Assembly: GCF_037078405.1 (NCBI RefSeq)
Contig: NZ_JAYMGZ010000001.1
Span: 496,001 to 560,000 of the forward strand
Length of the DNA: 64,000 bases
Origin: Haloarcula sp. DT43
GTDB lineage: Archaea > Halobacteriota > Halobacteria > Halobacteriales > Haloarculaceae
Reading direction: 5' to 3'
Numbering within the stretch: position 1 is the first letter of the stretch; every line of letters begins with the position of its first letter. The position numbers were made by a program, and so were the translations under genes. A model generated the notes under the pieces. The model was not told where the DNA came from, ran no database searches, and saw nothing but the letters and a program-made list of their open reading frames with translations. Of the stretch, positions 27,371-37,570 are shown piece by piece.

Positions 27371-29134
27371 ATGTCGCGGCACCTCAAGTGCGCCCCTCAT
27401 GAGGGCGACGTGCGCTTTACGATTGGCGTGCATCCCGATCCCGGTGTTCCTGACTACGGGCTGAAGCCATACTACGCGATGGACTCACTCATCAAGGAGT
27501 GGGGAGACCGCTGGGAGACCGAAGGCAAACCCACGCAGGATATCGAACTCGCAGGCGAGACATGGGCTACCTGTTTCGACTACTCAGAGAGCGGTCTGGA
27601 CGCCTGGGACAATCCGGAGTTCCAGATCCAGAACGTCCGCGAGTTCCAGTTCTACTTTGTCTCGAAGGATTCGCCCACCTACGAGGGGAAGCGGGCAGAT
27701 CGGGACAAGCGCGTGAAGGGCGGGACGATCACCGTCCGACCACGGTGGCCGAATCTCACAGCCGACGGCGAACCTGTCTCTGTGCCCCAGTACGGTGAGC
27801 CCTACATCGACGTCCAGGTACAGGCGTCCAACATCCCCCACGAGCGCTATCTGTCGCTCGTGAAGCGCGTGATGGATGCCTACGGGATTGCCGCGCGGTA
27901 CTTCGACCAGCCACACCCGGACAGCCACATCAACGATCTGGCCTACTACGTCCGGTTACACCGCGAAGACAGCGGGCCGCTGTACGCGCCGGATGGACCG
28001 ATAGCGCGCTGTCACACACTCATTCAGGGCGACCGCTCGGGGTATCGCAAGCACGTTGAAGACAACACGAAACTGCCCGGCTACTACGTCACTGCGACGG
28101 TCGAAGACGAGAAAGCCGACCAGTTGGTCCGTGGGCATGGGCTGGGGAAAGAACTCAAACACTACTATCCGAACCACCCGGACAACTACGAACCGGACCA
28201 GGCCCCATACCATCCGAAATTCGAGGTGTCCTACCAGACCAGCCGAACCGAGCAGACCGTTCGGTGGGACGACCTCGACGACGCCCGGCGTGAACTCGAA
28301 GAGATGATTATGAACTGTCTGGATTGGTGTGGGCTGGCGACAAGCGCCGAGAGCAGTGTGTTCGTCGATTTCGATCCGTTCTGGAACATCCGGGATACGA
28401 CGGAAGCCCGGAAGTTCGTGCAGTGTCCCCTGCCGAAGATCGAAGATGACCAGGAACACCGCGTGATGCAGCTGTGGGGAGACATGACCACTGCCGACAG
28501 GGACGTGACGGAACTGCTACTCACCGACGGTGGGAAGGTCTCGCCACAGAAGGCAGCCGAGAAGACCGGCTACACGTACCGGACAATTCGGACTGTCATC
28601 CAGCGGATGGAGGGGTTGATCGAGCACACCTACGGCCAGATGGAACTGTCCTCGAAGAAAATCCAGCAGGAGCTACTGAAGCGAGTTCGTGCAGCGGGCG
28701 AGCGGTTCGAGCAGGAGATCGGGAGTGCTACGATGGAGCTGGCCGACGCGGCCGAAGAACGCTCTCGGTCACGGTGGGCGCGAATCCGCCGCGAGTATGC
28801 AATCACGGAAACCGACGCTGACGACTGCCGGAAGCTGTTGAAGGTGGGCTACACGCCGACTGACTTCGAGGAAGCACAGAATATCATGCGGGAAATCCAG
28901 ACGGCCTACACCGAGTGTGTCGAGGAGAATACCTACGGCGTTCATGTCGTCGTTGAGACCGCGGAGACCGGTCGTGAGCGGTTCCGGGACCTCTCGAAAG
29001 CCTTTGAGACAGCATACCGCTCCGGCGACTACCTGCGCGAAGCGCGGGCGGCTGAGAAGGGCCGCGAAGGCTTCGACTTCGAGGCATGGCGGGCGGCCGG
29101 CTGCCCGCCAGCTGACGAGTGGCACGGCGGTTAG
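27371..29134 (+). CDS. Provirus initiator-like protein (587 aa)
   Basis: A 587-residue soluble protein of the type found in betapleolipovirus-like elements where a replication initiator is expected. The N-terminal two-thirds is a large alpha/beta region rich in aromatic residues, with FTIGVHPDPGVPDYGL, QASNIPHERYLSLVKRVM, and an HxD-like cluster (DQPHPDSHINDLAYYVRLHRED near 178-200). A winged-helix segment occurs at about 375-420 (VTELLLTDGGKVSPQKAAEKTGYTYRTIRTVIQRM), and a long charged helix follows to about 475. No rolling-circle HUH motif set or Walker A motif is obvious. Assignment as an initiator is inference from size, position and the DNA-binding wing. Confidence 0.7.
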   Translation: MSRHLKCAPHEGDVRFTIGVHPDPGVPDYGLKPYYAMDSLIKEWGDRWETEGKPTQDIELAGETWATCFDYSESGLDAWDNPEFQIQNVREFQFYFVSKDSPTYEGKRADRDKRVKGGTITVRPRWPNLTADGEPVSVPQYGEPYIDVQVQASNIPHERYLSLVKRVMDAYGIAARYFDQPHPDSHINDLAYYVRLHREDSGPLYAPDGPIARCHTLIQGDRSGYRKHVEDNTKLPGYYVTATVEDEKADQLVRGHGLGKELKHYYPNHPDNYEPDQAPYHPKFEVSYQTSRTEQTVRWDDLDDARRELEEMIMNCLDWCGLATSAESSVFVDFDPFWNIRDTTEARKFVQCPLPKIEDDQEHRVMQLWGDMTTADRDVTELLLTDGGKVSPQKAAEKTGYTYRTIRTVIQRMEGLIEHTYGQMELSSKKIQQELLKRVRAAGERFEQEIGSATMELADAAEERSRSRWARIRREYAITETDADDCRKLLKVGYTPTDFEEAQNIMREIQTAYTECVEENTYGVHVVVETAETGRERFRDLSKAFETAYRSGDYLREARAAEKGREGFDFEAWRAAGCPPADEWHGG

Positions 29135-29213
29135 CGCGCCACCTGATTAGAGGCATCACTGTCCAACACACTGATTTTGCGGCAATACTGTACCCTTCCC
29201 TCGAAAATCGCGC

Positions 29214-29321
29214 GTCGCGCGGCTGGGTTCGTTCCCGGTGGTCACATCACCCAGCCGCGCGACCAGGGGGAACCCGGTGCGCAGGCTTCCGGGTTCCCCT
29301 TAGTCGTGTGGCTAAGGCCAC
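29214..29321. repeat. Stacked perfect inverted repeats between convergent provirus genes
   Basis: Three hairpins lie in a row in the 211-bp gap 29135-29345. The first has arms GTCGCGCGGCTGGG (29214-29227) and CCCAGCCGCGCGAC (29250-29263), a perfect 14-bp stem. The second has GGGGAACCCGG (29267-29277) and CCGGGTTCCCC (29289-29299), a perfect 11-bp stem. The third has GTGGC-TAAG-GCCAC (29308-29321). The gap is convergent, so a bidirectional terminator is possible. Location right after the initiator-like gene also makes it a replication-origin candidate. Confidence 0.75.
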
Positions 29322-29345
29322 CTAACCAAAATACACAGCAGGTCA

Positions 29346-30626
29346 CTATTCTTCCGTCGGTAATTCGATTGTTAACCAGCCTATCTCAATATCTTTCTGA
29401 TAGAGATTATATGTGCTCCAAATAAGGAATATAACTGTTGCAACTCCCGCCAACATCATTAGTCCTCCCAATATTCCACCAACAGCATATCCATTGATTG
29501 CTATTAGAAATGCCATTAATATCCACACTACTGAAATCAAAAGTCCATATCTTTCGGTTAGATCATACATCCCATTCCATGCCCCGATTAGTGCAGCAAT
29601 GAGCGCATAAAAGAAGGACAAAATAAAGATTGAAATGAATAAAAGAGCGGGGATTCCTTGATCTGGGAAAAGGTTAGGGCTACCAACAAAAAGAAACGCG
29701 CCAATCACCAAACTGTATACTGTTATGGTTATCTCTTTAAAAACATAATTCATTATTGAATTTCCATTCATATTCGTCCAAAATTCTCGGGATGAAACCA
29801 GCGTGAGTATAAGAATAATTGCAGAGGCAGCAAGCATTATTCCGCCATCCGGTAACTTGAACATAATTGTCAGAGCCAGTACAGACAAGTACTTGCATAT
29901 CTCAGCCTTTGGCGTTTGCGTAGCTAATTTGGTCAAACGCTCTGATCCGATGTAACGATGAATCCAATATAGATGTGCCACAACTATCAGTCCCATACTA
30001 AGAAGAACTAAACTGGCTTGTCCAGTAAGAAGTAATATCGATAATATAACGAGCATGAATATAGAATATAAAGATATTACAAGCGAAGAATGACCTCCCT
30101 CCCATGCATTTTGGGTGGAGTTGATGTCTTTCTTATTCTCTTCTATTATTCTGATATTCTCCGATATAATCTCCTTATTTCTTTTTGATCTTTTCATGTC
30201 CTCAAACTTTTGCAATTCTGATAGCTGAACTCCTGTCTTAATTCTGGTAGGAGACATCGCATCCAGAGCGCCTGAGACTGAAATCCATCCGTTAGTAGAC
30301 GCTCGCCAGATATAGTACAGAACACCTATTACCGCTATTCCATAGATATATTCATACTGACTATCATTTAACAAGCTGATACTGGTTGCCATTCTGTCAT
30401 AATCTAACTCTGGAAAGACTTCTTCAGTAGGAATCTGTTCAGATAATATGATTGAACTGATCGCGGAAATCGCAGCTATTCCAACACCAATTAACGTCGC
30501 GACAATTCTGAGTATTTTTGCCCCTTGTCTTTTTGCCTCACGATTAGTTTCAATCTGCTCTTGAATCTGTCTCGTAGTTTCTTCAAATAGATAATCTTCA
30601 TTTTCTATAGACTCATCTTTATCCAT
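29346..30626 (-). CDS. AT-rich provirus cargo: polytopic membrane protein (426 aa)
   Basis: A 426-residue protein with about nine to ten membrane helices. A charged N-terminal helix (residues 1-38, MDKDESIENEDYLFEETTRQ) precedes two spaced helices (38-62 and 94-112). A cytosolic charged segment follows (about 140-175, with MKRSKRNKEII), then two helix bundles to the C-terminal tail. Base composition is far more AT-rich than both host and virion genes, with ATA and AGA codons common, indicating separate acquisition. Start MDKDES is chosen; an in-frame ATG at 30677 would add 17 residues. No family was recognised; a membrane effector for superinfection exclusion or defence is speculative. Confidence 0.7.
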   Translation of the reverse strand: MDKDESIENEDYLFEETTRQIQEQIETNREAKRQGAKILRIVATLIGVGIAAISAISSIILSEQIPTEEVFPELDYDRMATSISLLNDSQYEYIYGIAVIGVLYYIWRASTNGWISVSGALDAMSPTRIKTGVQLSELQKFEDMKRSKRNKEIISENIRIIEENKKDINSTQNAWEGGHSSLVISLYSIFMLVILSILLLTGQASLVLLSMGLIVVAHLYWIHRYIGSERLTKLATQTPKAEICKYLSVLALTIMFKLPDGGIMLAASAIILILTLVSSREFWTNMNGNSIMNYVFKEITITVYSLVIGAFLFVGSPNLFPDQGIPALLFISIFILSFFYALIAALIGAWNGMYDLTERYGLLISVVWILMAFLIAINGYAVGGILGGLMMLAGVATVIFLIWSTYNLYQKDIEIGWLTIELPTEE

Positions 30627-30694
30627 CTTATAACAGTAATTAGATTCATAGACAAAAACATAACCTATACTCATCAACTATTCAATTATAGTCT

Positions 30695-31075
30695 TCATAT
30701 TATTTCTGAAATAGTAATTTTAGACTGTCGCGACTGTCGGTGATTTCCACCACCATGCCAATCAAGATGAGGTAGCCGCGAGGAATGTCTCATCTCCCAC
30801 CCTAACACTTCTACACCCTGTCCACGAACGCGATACACGCCGAAGACGTACCACCCGTTCGCTGCCCGTAGCCTCTCGTGGTACTGGTCGTAGAGTTTGA
30901 ACGTGCCGGGCTGCCCATCGGAATGCCGGTGCATCGCTGATTTAATCTCGACCGGTGTCCCGTCTGGACGCTTCGCGTCATGCCAGCTGCACCGATCTAG
31001 TTCGAGGTCGTATCGCTCGGTGGCTTTCCCCTCGACGAGCGTACCGTAGTGATTGGCTTTGTGGCTTCGACTCAT
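30695..31075 (-). CDS. PD-(D/E)XK-like nuclease or resolvase-type protein of the provirus
   Basis: A 126-residue small basic protein. An N-terminal SHKANHYGTLVEGKATERYDLELDR is followed by KRPDGTPVEIKSAMH, giving an E...D-x4-E-I-K arrangement (Glu near 15, Asp near 38, Glu43-x-Lys45) like the catalytic core of PD-(D/E)XK nucleases and archaeal Holliday-junction resolvases. A strand region (GWYVFGVYRV) follows. The C-terminus is His/Gln/Arg-rich. A TATATA box at 31097-31102 lies about 25 nt before the ATG, fitting a leaderless start. Activity as a nuclease is inferred from motif spacing only. Confidence 0.62.
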   Translation of the reverse strand: MSRSHKANHYGTLVEGKATERYDLELDRCSWHDAKRPDGTPVEIKSAMHRHSDGQPGTFKLYDQYHERLRAANGWYVFGVYRVRGQGVEVLGWEMRHSSRLPHLDWHGGGNHRQSRQSKITISEII

Positions 31076-31096
31076 TCGCGCACCTCGCGTACGTCA

Positions 31097-31102
31097 TATA
31101 TA
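31097..31102 (-). promoter_or_regulatory. TATA box for the PD-(D/E)XK-like gene
   Basis: TATATA centred about 25 nt upstream of the minus-strand ATG at 31075. It lies at the edge of the 160-bp gap that also holds the inverted repeat 31132-31176 and follows the end of the virion operon. Confidence 0.5.
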
Positions 31103-31131
31103 GATACTCCTCCGGGCTGTTCGCGGCCGTT

Positions 31132-31176
31132 GCCCATGGCTCGCGCGTGCTCGCACCGCGAGCGCACGCCATGGGC
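31132..31176. repeat. Imperfect inverted repeat at the end of the virion operon
   Basis: Outer arms GCCCATGGC (31132-31140) and GCCATGGGC (31168-31176) are perfect. Inner arms (GCGTGC..TCGC versus GCGAGCGCAC) pair imperfectly. It lies 60 nt beyond the ATPase stop and could act as a terminator or protein-binding site. Confidence 0.5.
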
Positions 31177-31235
31177 CAATAATAAGGCTACGCCGGGGGG
31201 TTGGTTGTTGTTGGGTTGGTCGAATCCCATCGCAG

Positions 31236-32408
31236 TCATGCGGTTAGCTCCGTCACTTCACCAACTACGTTTCGGTGCTTGCCGTCGTCCTGATACTCGT
31301 TCCAGCGCTGTCGGACCCATTCGGCGCTGTACGGCACGAAATCGGCAATTTCGTGGTTTGGTCTGTCTGGTTCAGACTCCTTGGCCGTGATGACTGTGTA
31401 GATCGCAAGCTTCCGAGAGAGGTCTTCCGGGTCTACCTCGTCACCGGCATCATCGCCACTTGACCACGACCATGTGGTCGGCTCCTTGTCGTCGTAGCGC
31501 CAGTCTGTCTCGGGGATACCCGACACGGAGAAGATCGGGTTGACGCCCTTCCGGTTCCGCACGTCTTCGTAGAAGGTCGCTTCTTTCAGTCCCTCCTTGT
31601 GGACGCACACACCGAGTTCTCGAACGAGCGGATGCACGTCGCGGCCGTCGTGACCGATGATGATTAGCGAACCACCGTACTTCCGGATCTTGTACGTGAG
31701 CGGCCCGAGTTTGGTCTTGGTATCGTAGCCGTCTTTTCCGCTTCCGCCCGCGTTGCTGCTGGCCTCGTCGAAGATGAACAGTTTCGGGACCTGCTCGTTG
31801 TGCATGGGGTCGCCGTCCTGTTTCAGCCACTCGTTTAGCTCGCCGTAGTTGGCGAGCCAGCCGTCACGACGGTCGCCGTCCGAGTCCGTCCACTCGTCGG
31901 TCTCTTCGAGCGTCCGGATGTTCGATGCGACCAGGGCGTCCGAGGGCTGCTGTTCTTTCCAGAGCTGTCCGAGCAAACAGGCGAAATTGGATTTACCAGT
32001 GCCGGGTTCGGCCCATTCGTAGAACATCGGCGCGGGGCCGGTCATCTGTGCCCGGAGCTGGTCGATGGCTTTGATACCAGAGATATCGGCCCGCTGGCCG
32101 GCGTCTCCGGTGAAGTGCTTGAGTGACTGCATATCACCGTTGGCCATGGCTTTCCGGGCCGTCTCAGTGCCTTCGATACGGACGATATCCCGAACATGCG
32201 AGAGGTCCTTGGCCTGTCCAGGCATCTTCTCGGGACGGTCACACTCCTGCGGGTCGTAGTGAGTTTCGAGGATCGAGAGGTACCGGGATAGCTCTTCGTC
32301 GCGGACGATGCCCGCGTGTTGATGCACGTCAGACTCTCGCTGCCCGTAGCCGTCCTGATACTCACGGAACTGTGCGGGTGTGTAGAGGTCGTTACCGTCG
32401 TCAGTCAT
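31236..32408 (-). CDS. Pleolipovirus VP8-like ATPase
   Basis: A 390-residue P-loop NTPase. The Walker A is EPGTGKSNFA near residues 133-142, the Walker B KLFIFDEASSN near 208-218, and a later IIIGHDGRDVHPL segment is sensor-like. The N-terminal 100 residues are polar and probably specific. The C-terminus (YSAEWVRQRWNEYQDDGKHRN) is helix-turn-helix-like. VP8-type ATPases are the last gene of the conserved pleolipovirus virion block and are presumed to act in genome handling or assembly. The ATG overlaps the upstream stop by 8 nt (shared GATGACTGA), so translation is coupled. Confidence 0.82.
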   Translation of the reverse strand: MTDDGNDLYTPAQFREYQDGYGQRESDVHQHAGIVRDEELSRYLSILETHYDPQECDRPEKMPGQAKDLSHVRDIVRIEGTETARKAMANGDMQSLKHFTGDAGQRADISGIKAIDQLRAQMTGPAPMFYEWAEPGTGKSNFACLLGQLWKEQQPSDALVASNIRTLEETDEWTDSDGDRRDGWLANYGELNEWLKQDGDPMHNEQVPKLFIFDEASSNAGGSGKDGYDTKTKLGPLTYKIRKYGGSLIIIGHDGRDVHPLVRELGVCVHKEGLKEATFYEDVRNRKGVNPIFSVSGIPETDWRYDDKEPTTWSWSSGDDAGDEVDPEDLSRKLAIYTVITAKESEPDRPNHEIADFVPYSAEWVRQRWNEYQDDGKHRNVVGEVTELTA

Positions 32409-33192
32409 CGTTTAGTCGTGGGTCCTGCGGTTGCTCGTTGGCCGGTTCCTCCTGCCCATAGCCCACAGCGGCGTCTGCTGTGGGGTCGGGAGCGTCGGTG
32501 AGGTCGTGGATGGTGGGTGCGTCTTCGGGATCTTCGCCGTCTTCGATGAGGTCGCCGAAGGTCTCCTTGGCCGCAGTTTTCTGGATCATCTGGCCGCGCT
32601 CGTTGGCTTCAGCATCAGCGGTGACGAGCTTCTTTTGGAGCTCGACACTGCCGCGACTCCACCGGCCACGGATGGCTGCCAACTCTTCGGCACGGTCGAT
32701 GAGCCAGCCGTGAATGTCTTGCATCTGCTTCTTGCTGGTCATTAGCTGGGTATCTTGGCAACCTTCGAGCCAGACACCTTCCACTCGGAGCTGGTCGATG
32801 TCTTCGAGATACTCGTACTCACGGACTGCCCACGCAGATCCGCCGTTGACAGGATAGGGGTCGGGGCCGTCTATCTCTTTTTCACGCCAGAGTTCCGGCG
32901 GGACGTAGTACTTCTCGGTAGTGTCCTCGACGGCGTTGACGTGATGGACTTCGACCCAGTTACGCCTGCGAAGCCAGCGGGCGATCTTCGCACCGACGAG
33001 ATAGCAGGGAATCGCCAGGACGAGCCAGCCGACGGCAACCGCGGGAATCCACGTCGGCAGGGTCGGTAGCTGTGGCTGGTAGTAAGCGAACAGCACGACC
33101 GCGCCAACGAGCATCCCGCTGACGAGTAGCTTGTACTCGGCCAGCAGGTAGGTGAGCCGGTCACGGTTGTCCGCGAAGGTCGGCGCAGGCAT
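32401..33192 (-). CDS. Pleolipovirus conserved membrane protein (ORF7-position)
   Basis: A 263-residue protein with two N-terminal membrane helices (about 20-40 and 47-70, the latter with WIPAVAVGWLVLAIPCYLVG). A long soluble cytoplasmic or intravirion region follows, with WVEVHHVNAVEDTTEKYYVPPEL and a charged helix (KQMQDIHGWLIDRAEELAAIRGRW near 175-200). The tail is acidic and disordered. Position between the signal-peptide protein and the ATPase equals that of ORF7 in HRPV-like viruses. Its ATG overlaps the preceding TAA by one base (TAATG). Confidence 0.78.
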   Translation of the reverse strand: MPAPTFADNRDRLTYLLAEYKLLVSGMLVGAVVLFAYYQPQLPTLPTWIPAVAVGWLVLAIPCYLVGAKIARWLRRRNWVEVHHVNAVEDTTEKYYVPPELWREKEIDGPDPYPVNGGSAWAVREYEYLEDIDQLRVEGVWLEGCQDTQLMTSKKQMQDIHGWLIDRAEELAAIRGRWSRGSVELQKKLVTADAEANERGQMIQKTAAKETFGDLIEDGEDPEDAPTIHDLTDAPDPTADAAVGYGQEEPANEQPQDPRLNDD

Positions 33193-33743
33193 TATGCTAC
33201 CTCCGGCCGGCCGTTCTCGCTCCGGATGACGTTGTAGCCGGCGATAATCATCCAGACGAACGCGACACCAGCCCCGGCGAGCCACGCCTGGAGCGACGAG
33301 AGCGCGCGCAGGATATCTAAGCCGCCACCGGAGGGCTGCTGTACGATTTCGGCGTACAGGGGTGTGTTCTCCGTGGAAATGGCAACACCAACATAGCCGT
33401 CTTTCTCGGTGACGGGAATCTCGATAGTGGCGGTGTCGTCCGAGCGCATGGCGACGGTGCGGACGGGAATCTTCCCGCCTTCCTGGAAGCGGCCGGCGTC
33501 GGAGATCGTCACTGTTTGTACCGCGCTCGACCGGAGGGTGATGCGAGCGATGCCCTTGTCCGGTAGGTACTCCGAGCCGACAATCTCGGTCTGTCCGTCG
33601 ATGCGGGTGGTTTCCGTGGCGTTGGCTGTGGGCTGTGGGCCGGGTGTTTCGGCGGGGAGGTTCCCTGCGGACTGTGCCGCGGTCGGGGCGCTGACGCAGC
33701 CAAGGCTGACCACGAGCAGCGCGACGAAGAAAATGGAACGCAT
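33192..33743 (-). CDS. Pleolipovirus conserved signal-peptide/TM protein (ORF6-position)
   Basis: A 183-residue protein. A signal peptide occupies residues 1-23 (IFFVALLVVSLGCVSAPTAAQ). An extracytoplasmic beta-rich domain covers about 40-140 (ARITLRSSAVQTVTISDAG, TATIEIPVTEKDGYVGVAIS). One membrane helix lies at about 152-173, followed by a short basic tail. It follows the spike gene by 7 nt. Position and architecture match the small membrane protein found after the spike in pleolipovirus gene blocks. It may assist spike folding or fusion, but this is untested. Confidence 0.76.
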   Translation of the reverse strand: MRSIFFVALLVVSLGCVSAPTAAQSAGNLPAETPGPQPTANATETTRIDGQTEIVGSEYLPDKGIARITLRSSAVQTVTISDAGRFQEGGKIPVRTVAMRSDDTATIEIPVTEKDGYVGVAISTENTPLYAEIVQQPSGGGLDILRALSSLQAWLAGAGVAFVWMIIAGYNVIRSENGRPEVA

Positions 33744-33750
33744 GGGTGGA

Positions 33751-35555
33751 TTAGTTCTGAAGAACGACGATACCGAGCAGCGTGCCGATGACGGCCAGTG
33801 CCACGACGGGTGGAACACTGCCGCCACCGAGCAGGCCACCGCCGGCTGACTGCTGTAGGGCCTTCTTACGAGCCTCTATCTGTGCGCGTTTGTATGCGAG
33901 GTCCTCGTACTGCTGTTTGAGTTCGGTAACATTCGTCGTCTTGTAGGTCGTCTTCTGGATAGTGACGTTTCCAGTAGTCTCACCACTCGTTGTAGTGATT
34001 CTGTTGATCGTGAAGTTACTCTGTAGTTCGACGATTCGGTCACTGGTGACGACGTACTGCGTGCCACCGATCTGGTTGGGGTTGTAGGTTGAACCGTTCT
34101 CGAACTGACCGCTGGCAGGGTTTTCCTGCGAGAACAGGACGCCTTCGTACTGTGTCCCGGATTCGGTTGTAACGTTGAAGCTCCCGATCTGGTCGAAGTT
34201 CTCCGGGGAGTTCTGTCCCATCAGGGTCAACTGTGCGGCGGTCCAGCCCTGGAAGTCGTCGCCTGCAGACTGTTCGGATGCCAGTACGTAGGGGTCAACG
34301 AGGTCGCTACTGTTGATTTCACCACTCTGATAGGCGCTGTAGGTGTTTTCTGCCAGCGTGTCCATCTCGCTTTGGACTTGGATGTTCTGACTCTGGATTT
34401 CAGACCATTCATTGCCGAATTTCGTCCATGCTAATGCCATAGCGGCCTGGTTCGTGGTATCGTGAGGTTTGGTTTTGAGTCCGTCAACCGTCACCTCGCA
34501 CGAGGTACAGCCAGAGGCGTGGCCCGACATGGACCCGTCAGGTAGCGCACCGCCAGAATAGCTGTTAGCCTCATTCTGAACGGTGTTTTCGATAGAAATG
34601 GAGATGGTATTACTCTCAATAGTCGTTCCGTTGACTGTGGTGAGTGTAGTTGTTCCAAGCCCTGTAAGCGTGGTTTTGGCGTCACTGTCTGATACTGATT
34701 CGTTCACAGTCTGGTAGTTCGCGGACACTCCCGAGGTGTCACTGGCCAACTGCCGGTTCTGGACGAACAATTCAGTGGTAATCTGCCACTGAGTATTCAG
34801 ATTCTGCTGTTTTACCGTGTAGAAGTCTGCTACAGCCTGTTTTGCGTCCTGTTTTGCGGCTGACTTGCTATCCCCGTTGTTCAGGGCCTTGATATATGCG
34901 TTCTTACCGATAATGCGGGCCTGAGTCTTGCTATCGGACAGTTGGTTAGACAGCGTGGTGTGGTAATTGTCGTTCGATGCCTTTTGATTCAGCGTGGACT
35001 GGTAGATTTCTAGGCGAGTCTCTTGAGCGTCCAACCCCGTCGTGTTGACGGTTGTACTGCCCGGTAGCGGGGTTCTGTCGAGTTGAAGTACCTGGGGCAT
35101 CACCGACTCCCCGATCTGCTCGCTCAGGTCGTAGGTGAATCCGGGATCTCCGCCCGTGTCTCCGAGGAATTTGCCGTCATCGCCGGGTGTCCATGCATCC
35201 GTGACACCGCCCTTTGACATTGATACCGGCCCATCAGCGCCTTCGACGCGGATAGTGAAGGACTCATACGCACCTGCGTTTCGGAAGTGTGCGCTATTCT
35301 GAGAGCCGCTGACGGTCTTTTTCAGAATCGCCGTGTTGTTGCCAGCGGGCGATTCGTCGGTAATCACCGTGATGGTCGTCTCGGACGACACATCGAAGAG
35401 GTCAATCTTGACTTTGTGCGGACCTGTCTCGAAGGTTTTGGTCACTGGCCCGGAGTCCGTAGCCGTCTCCGTCGACTGAGCCAGCGCAGGGCCAGCGGCC
35501 CCAACGACGGCGGAACAGACGATGAGTGCGGCGAGCAGGACCGAGCGGGCGCGGG

Positions 35556-35559
<4 letters not shown>
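33751..35559 (-). CDS. Pleolipovirus spike protein (VP4-like)
   Basis: A 602-residue secreted protein anchored at its C-terminus. It has a signal peptide (residues 1-28, VLLAALIVCSAVVGAAGPALA) and a large Ser/Thr/Asn-rich ectodomain with many N-x-S/T sequons. A pair of cysteines (CTSC near 353-356) is present. Near the end there is a coiled coil (LKQQYEDLAYKRAQIEARKKALQ, about 545-568), a Gly-rich hinge and a final membrane helix. This is the layout of pleolipovirus spikes, which bind the host S-layer and drive membrane fusion. It uses a GTG start overlapping the upstream TGA by 4 nt. Confidence 0.85.
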
Positions 35560-36819
<1,260 letters not shown>

Positions 36820-37071
36820 TACGTCTACTCCACATCTGTATATCATATTAAAACCGATTTACTGTTAGGTTAACACTTCATTGTTCAAACCTGGCTTGAA
36901 GCCGATATAGATCGAATTGAAAGTGTGCGCCAAGGGGGGCCTGGATCTGACCCCCTGGTTTGGAGACCAGTATTACCCTTTTGATTTCAGCGGGAACCAA
37001 CCCGCAAACGCCTTTTCAACAACTTTTCTGATATTGATTCCGGTTTCAGAATGCTACAAGGTGGTCTTGAA

Positions 37072-37097
37072 CTCGGTTTTGGCGCTACAAAACCGAG
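37072..37097. repeat. Perfect stem-loop in the central non-coding region of the provirus
   Basis: CTCGGTTTTG (37072-37081) and CAAAACCGAG (37088-37097) form a 10-bp perfect stem with loop GCGCTA. The surrounding non-coding region 36820-37315 separates the two divergent halves of the provirus. It also has CTGGT-TTGGAG-ACCAG and several AGCTTCGA-type repeats, and shows no convincing gene. Confidence 0.6.
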
Positions 37098-37315
37098 CTT
37101 CGACTGAAACCATGGGGTTGCAGCTCGAAGATTGCGCTTGACGCGATATGCACACGAGAGGGAACTGGCCGTGTGCACACTCATAACCAATTGGGTGGGA
37201 CCAACGGTGTAATCGTGCCCCGGTGGGCATGGCCTGCAGCAGTCTTTATTAGTAATCGAGCTTCGAGTTAGCCGAGAATACCTGTCTTTTGACCTCGTGT
37301 TCACGAGTGGGCTGT

Positions 37316-37570
37316 ATGCGAATCCGCGAAGATGGTAAGCACGCGCATCGCACGGATACTATTGAGCAGGCTGCCGAGTTCTGGGACTGTAACAAAACGA
37401 AGGCACTCATGCGCTCAGCCGAGTTCTCTTGGCGAATCGACGAGCAAATACAAACCGTGCTGTGTCGGGACGATCTTACTATTCGACAGAAGCGAGAGAT
37501 AGGTCAGGCTCTGAGTATAGCCGGAGTATATGAGATTGAGAGTACACAATCACTAACGATTCAAAAATAG
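37316..37570 (+). CDS. Small provirus protein, DUF7692-like (84 aa)
   Basis: An 84-residue helical protein. MRIREDGKHAHR is followed by EQAAEFWDCNKTKALMRSAEF, resembling the N-terminal half of a ribbon-helix-helix-type regulator, then DLTIRQKREIGQALS. I recall short haloarchaeal proteins of similar pattern catalogued as DUF7692. It faces the virion operon across the 500-bp control region, so a regulator of the divergent promoters is plausible. Start at the Met of MRIRED. Confidence 0.6.
   Translation: MRIREDGKHAHRTDTIEQAAEFWDCNKTKALMRSAEFSWRIDEQIQTVLCRDDLTIRQKREIGQALSIAGVYEIESTQSLTIQK

Noticed and set aside
27371-29134. Rolling-circle Rep (HUH) identity for the 587-aa provirus protein
   Set aside because: An HxD-containing cluster is present but no clear HUH motif followed by a YxxK/YxxxK arrangement was seen, so only a general initiator-like call is made.
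36917-37141. 74-codon open frame in the provirus control region
   Set aside because: It spans the perfect hairpin and repeats, has no promoter at leaderless distance, and its composition is not protein-like.
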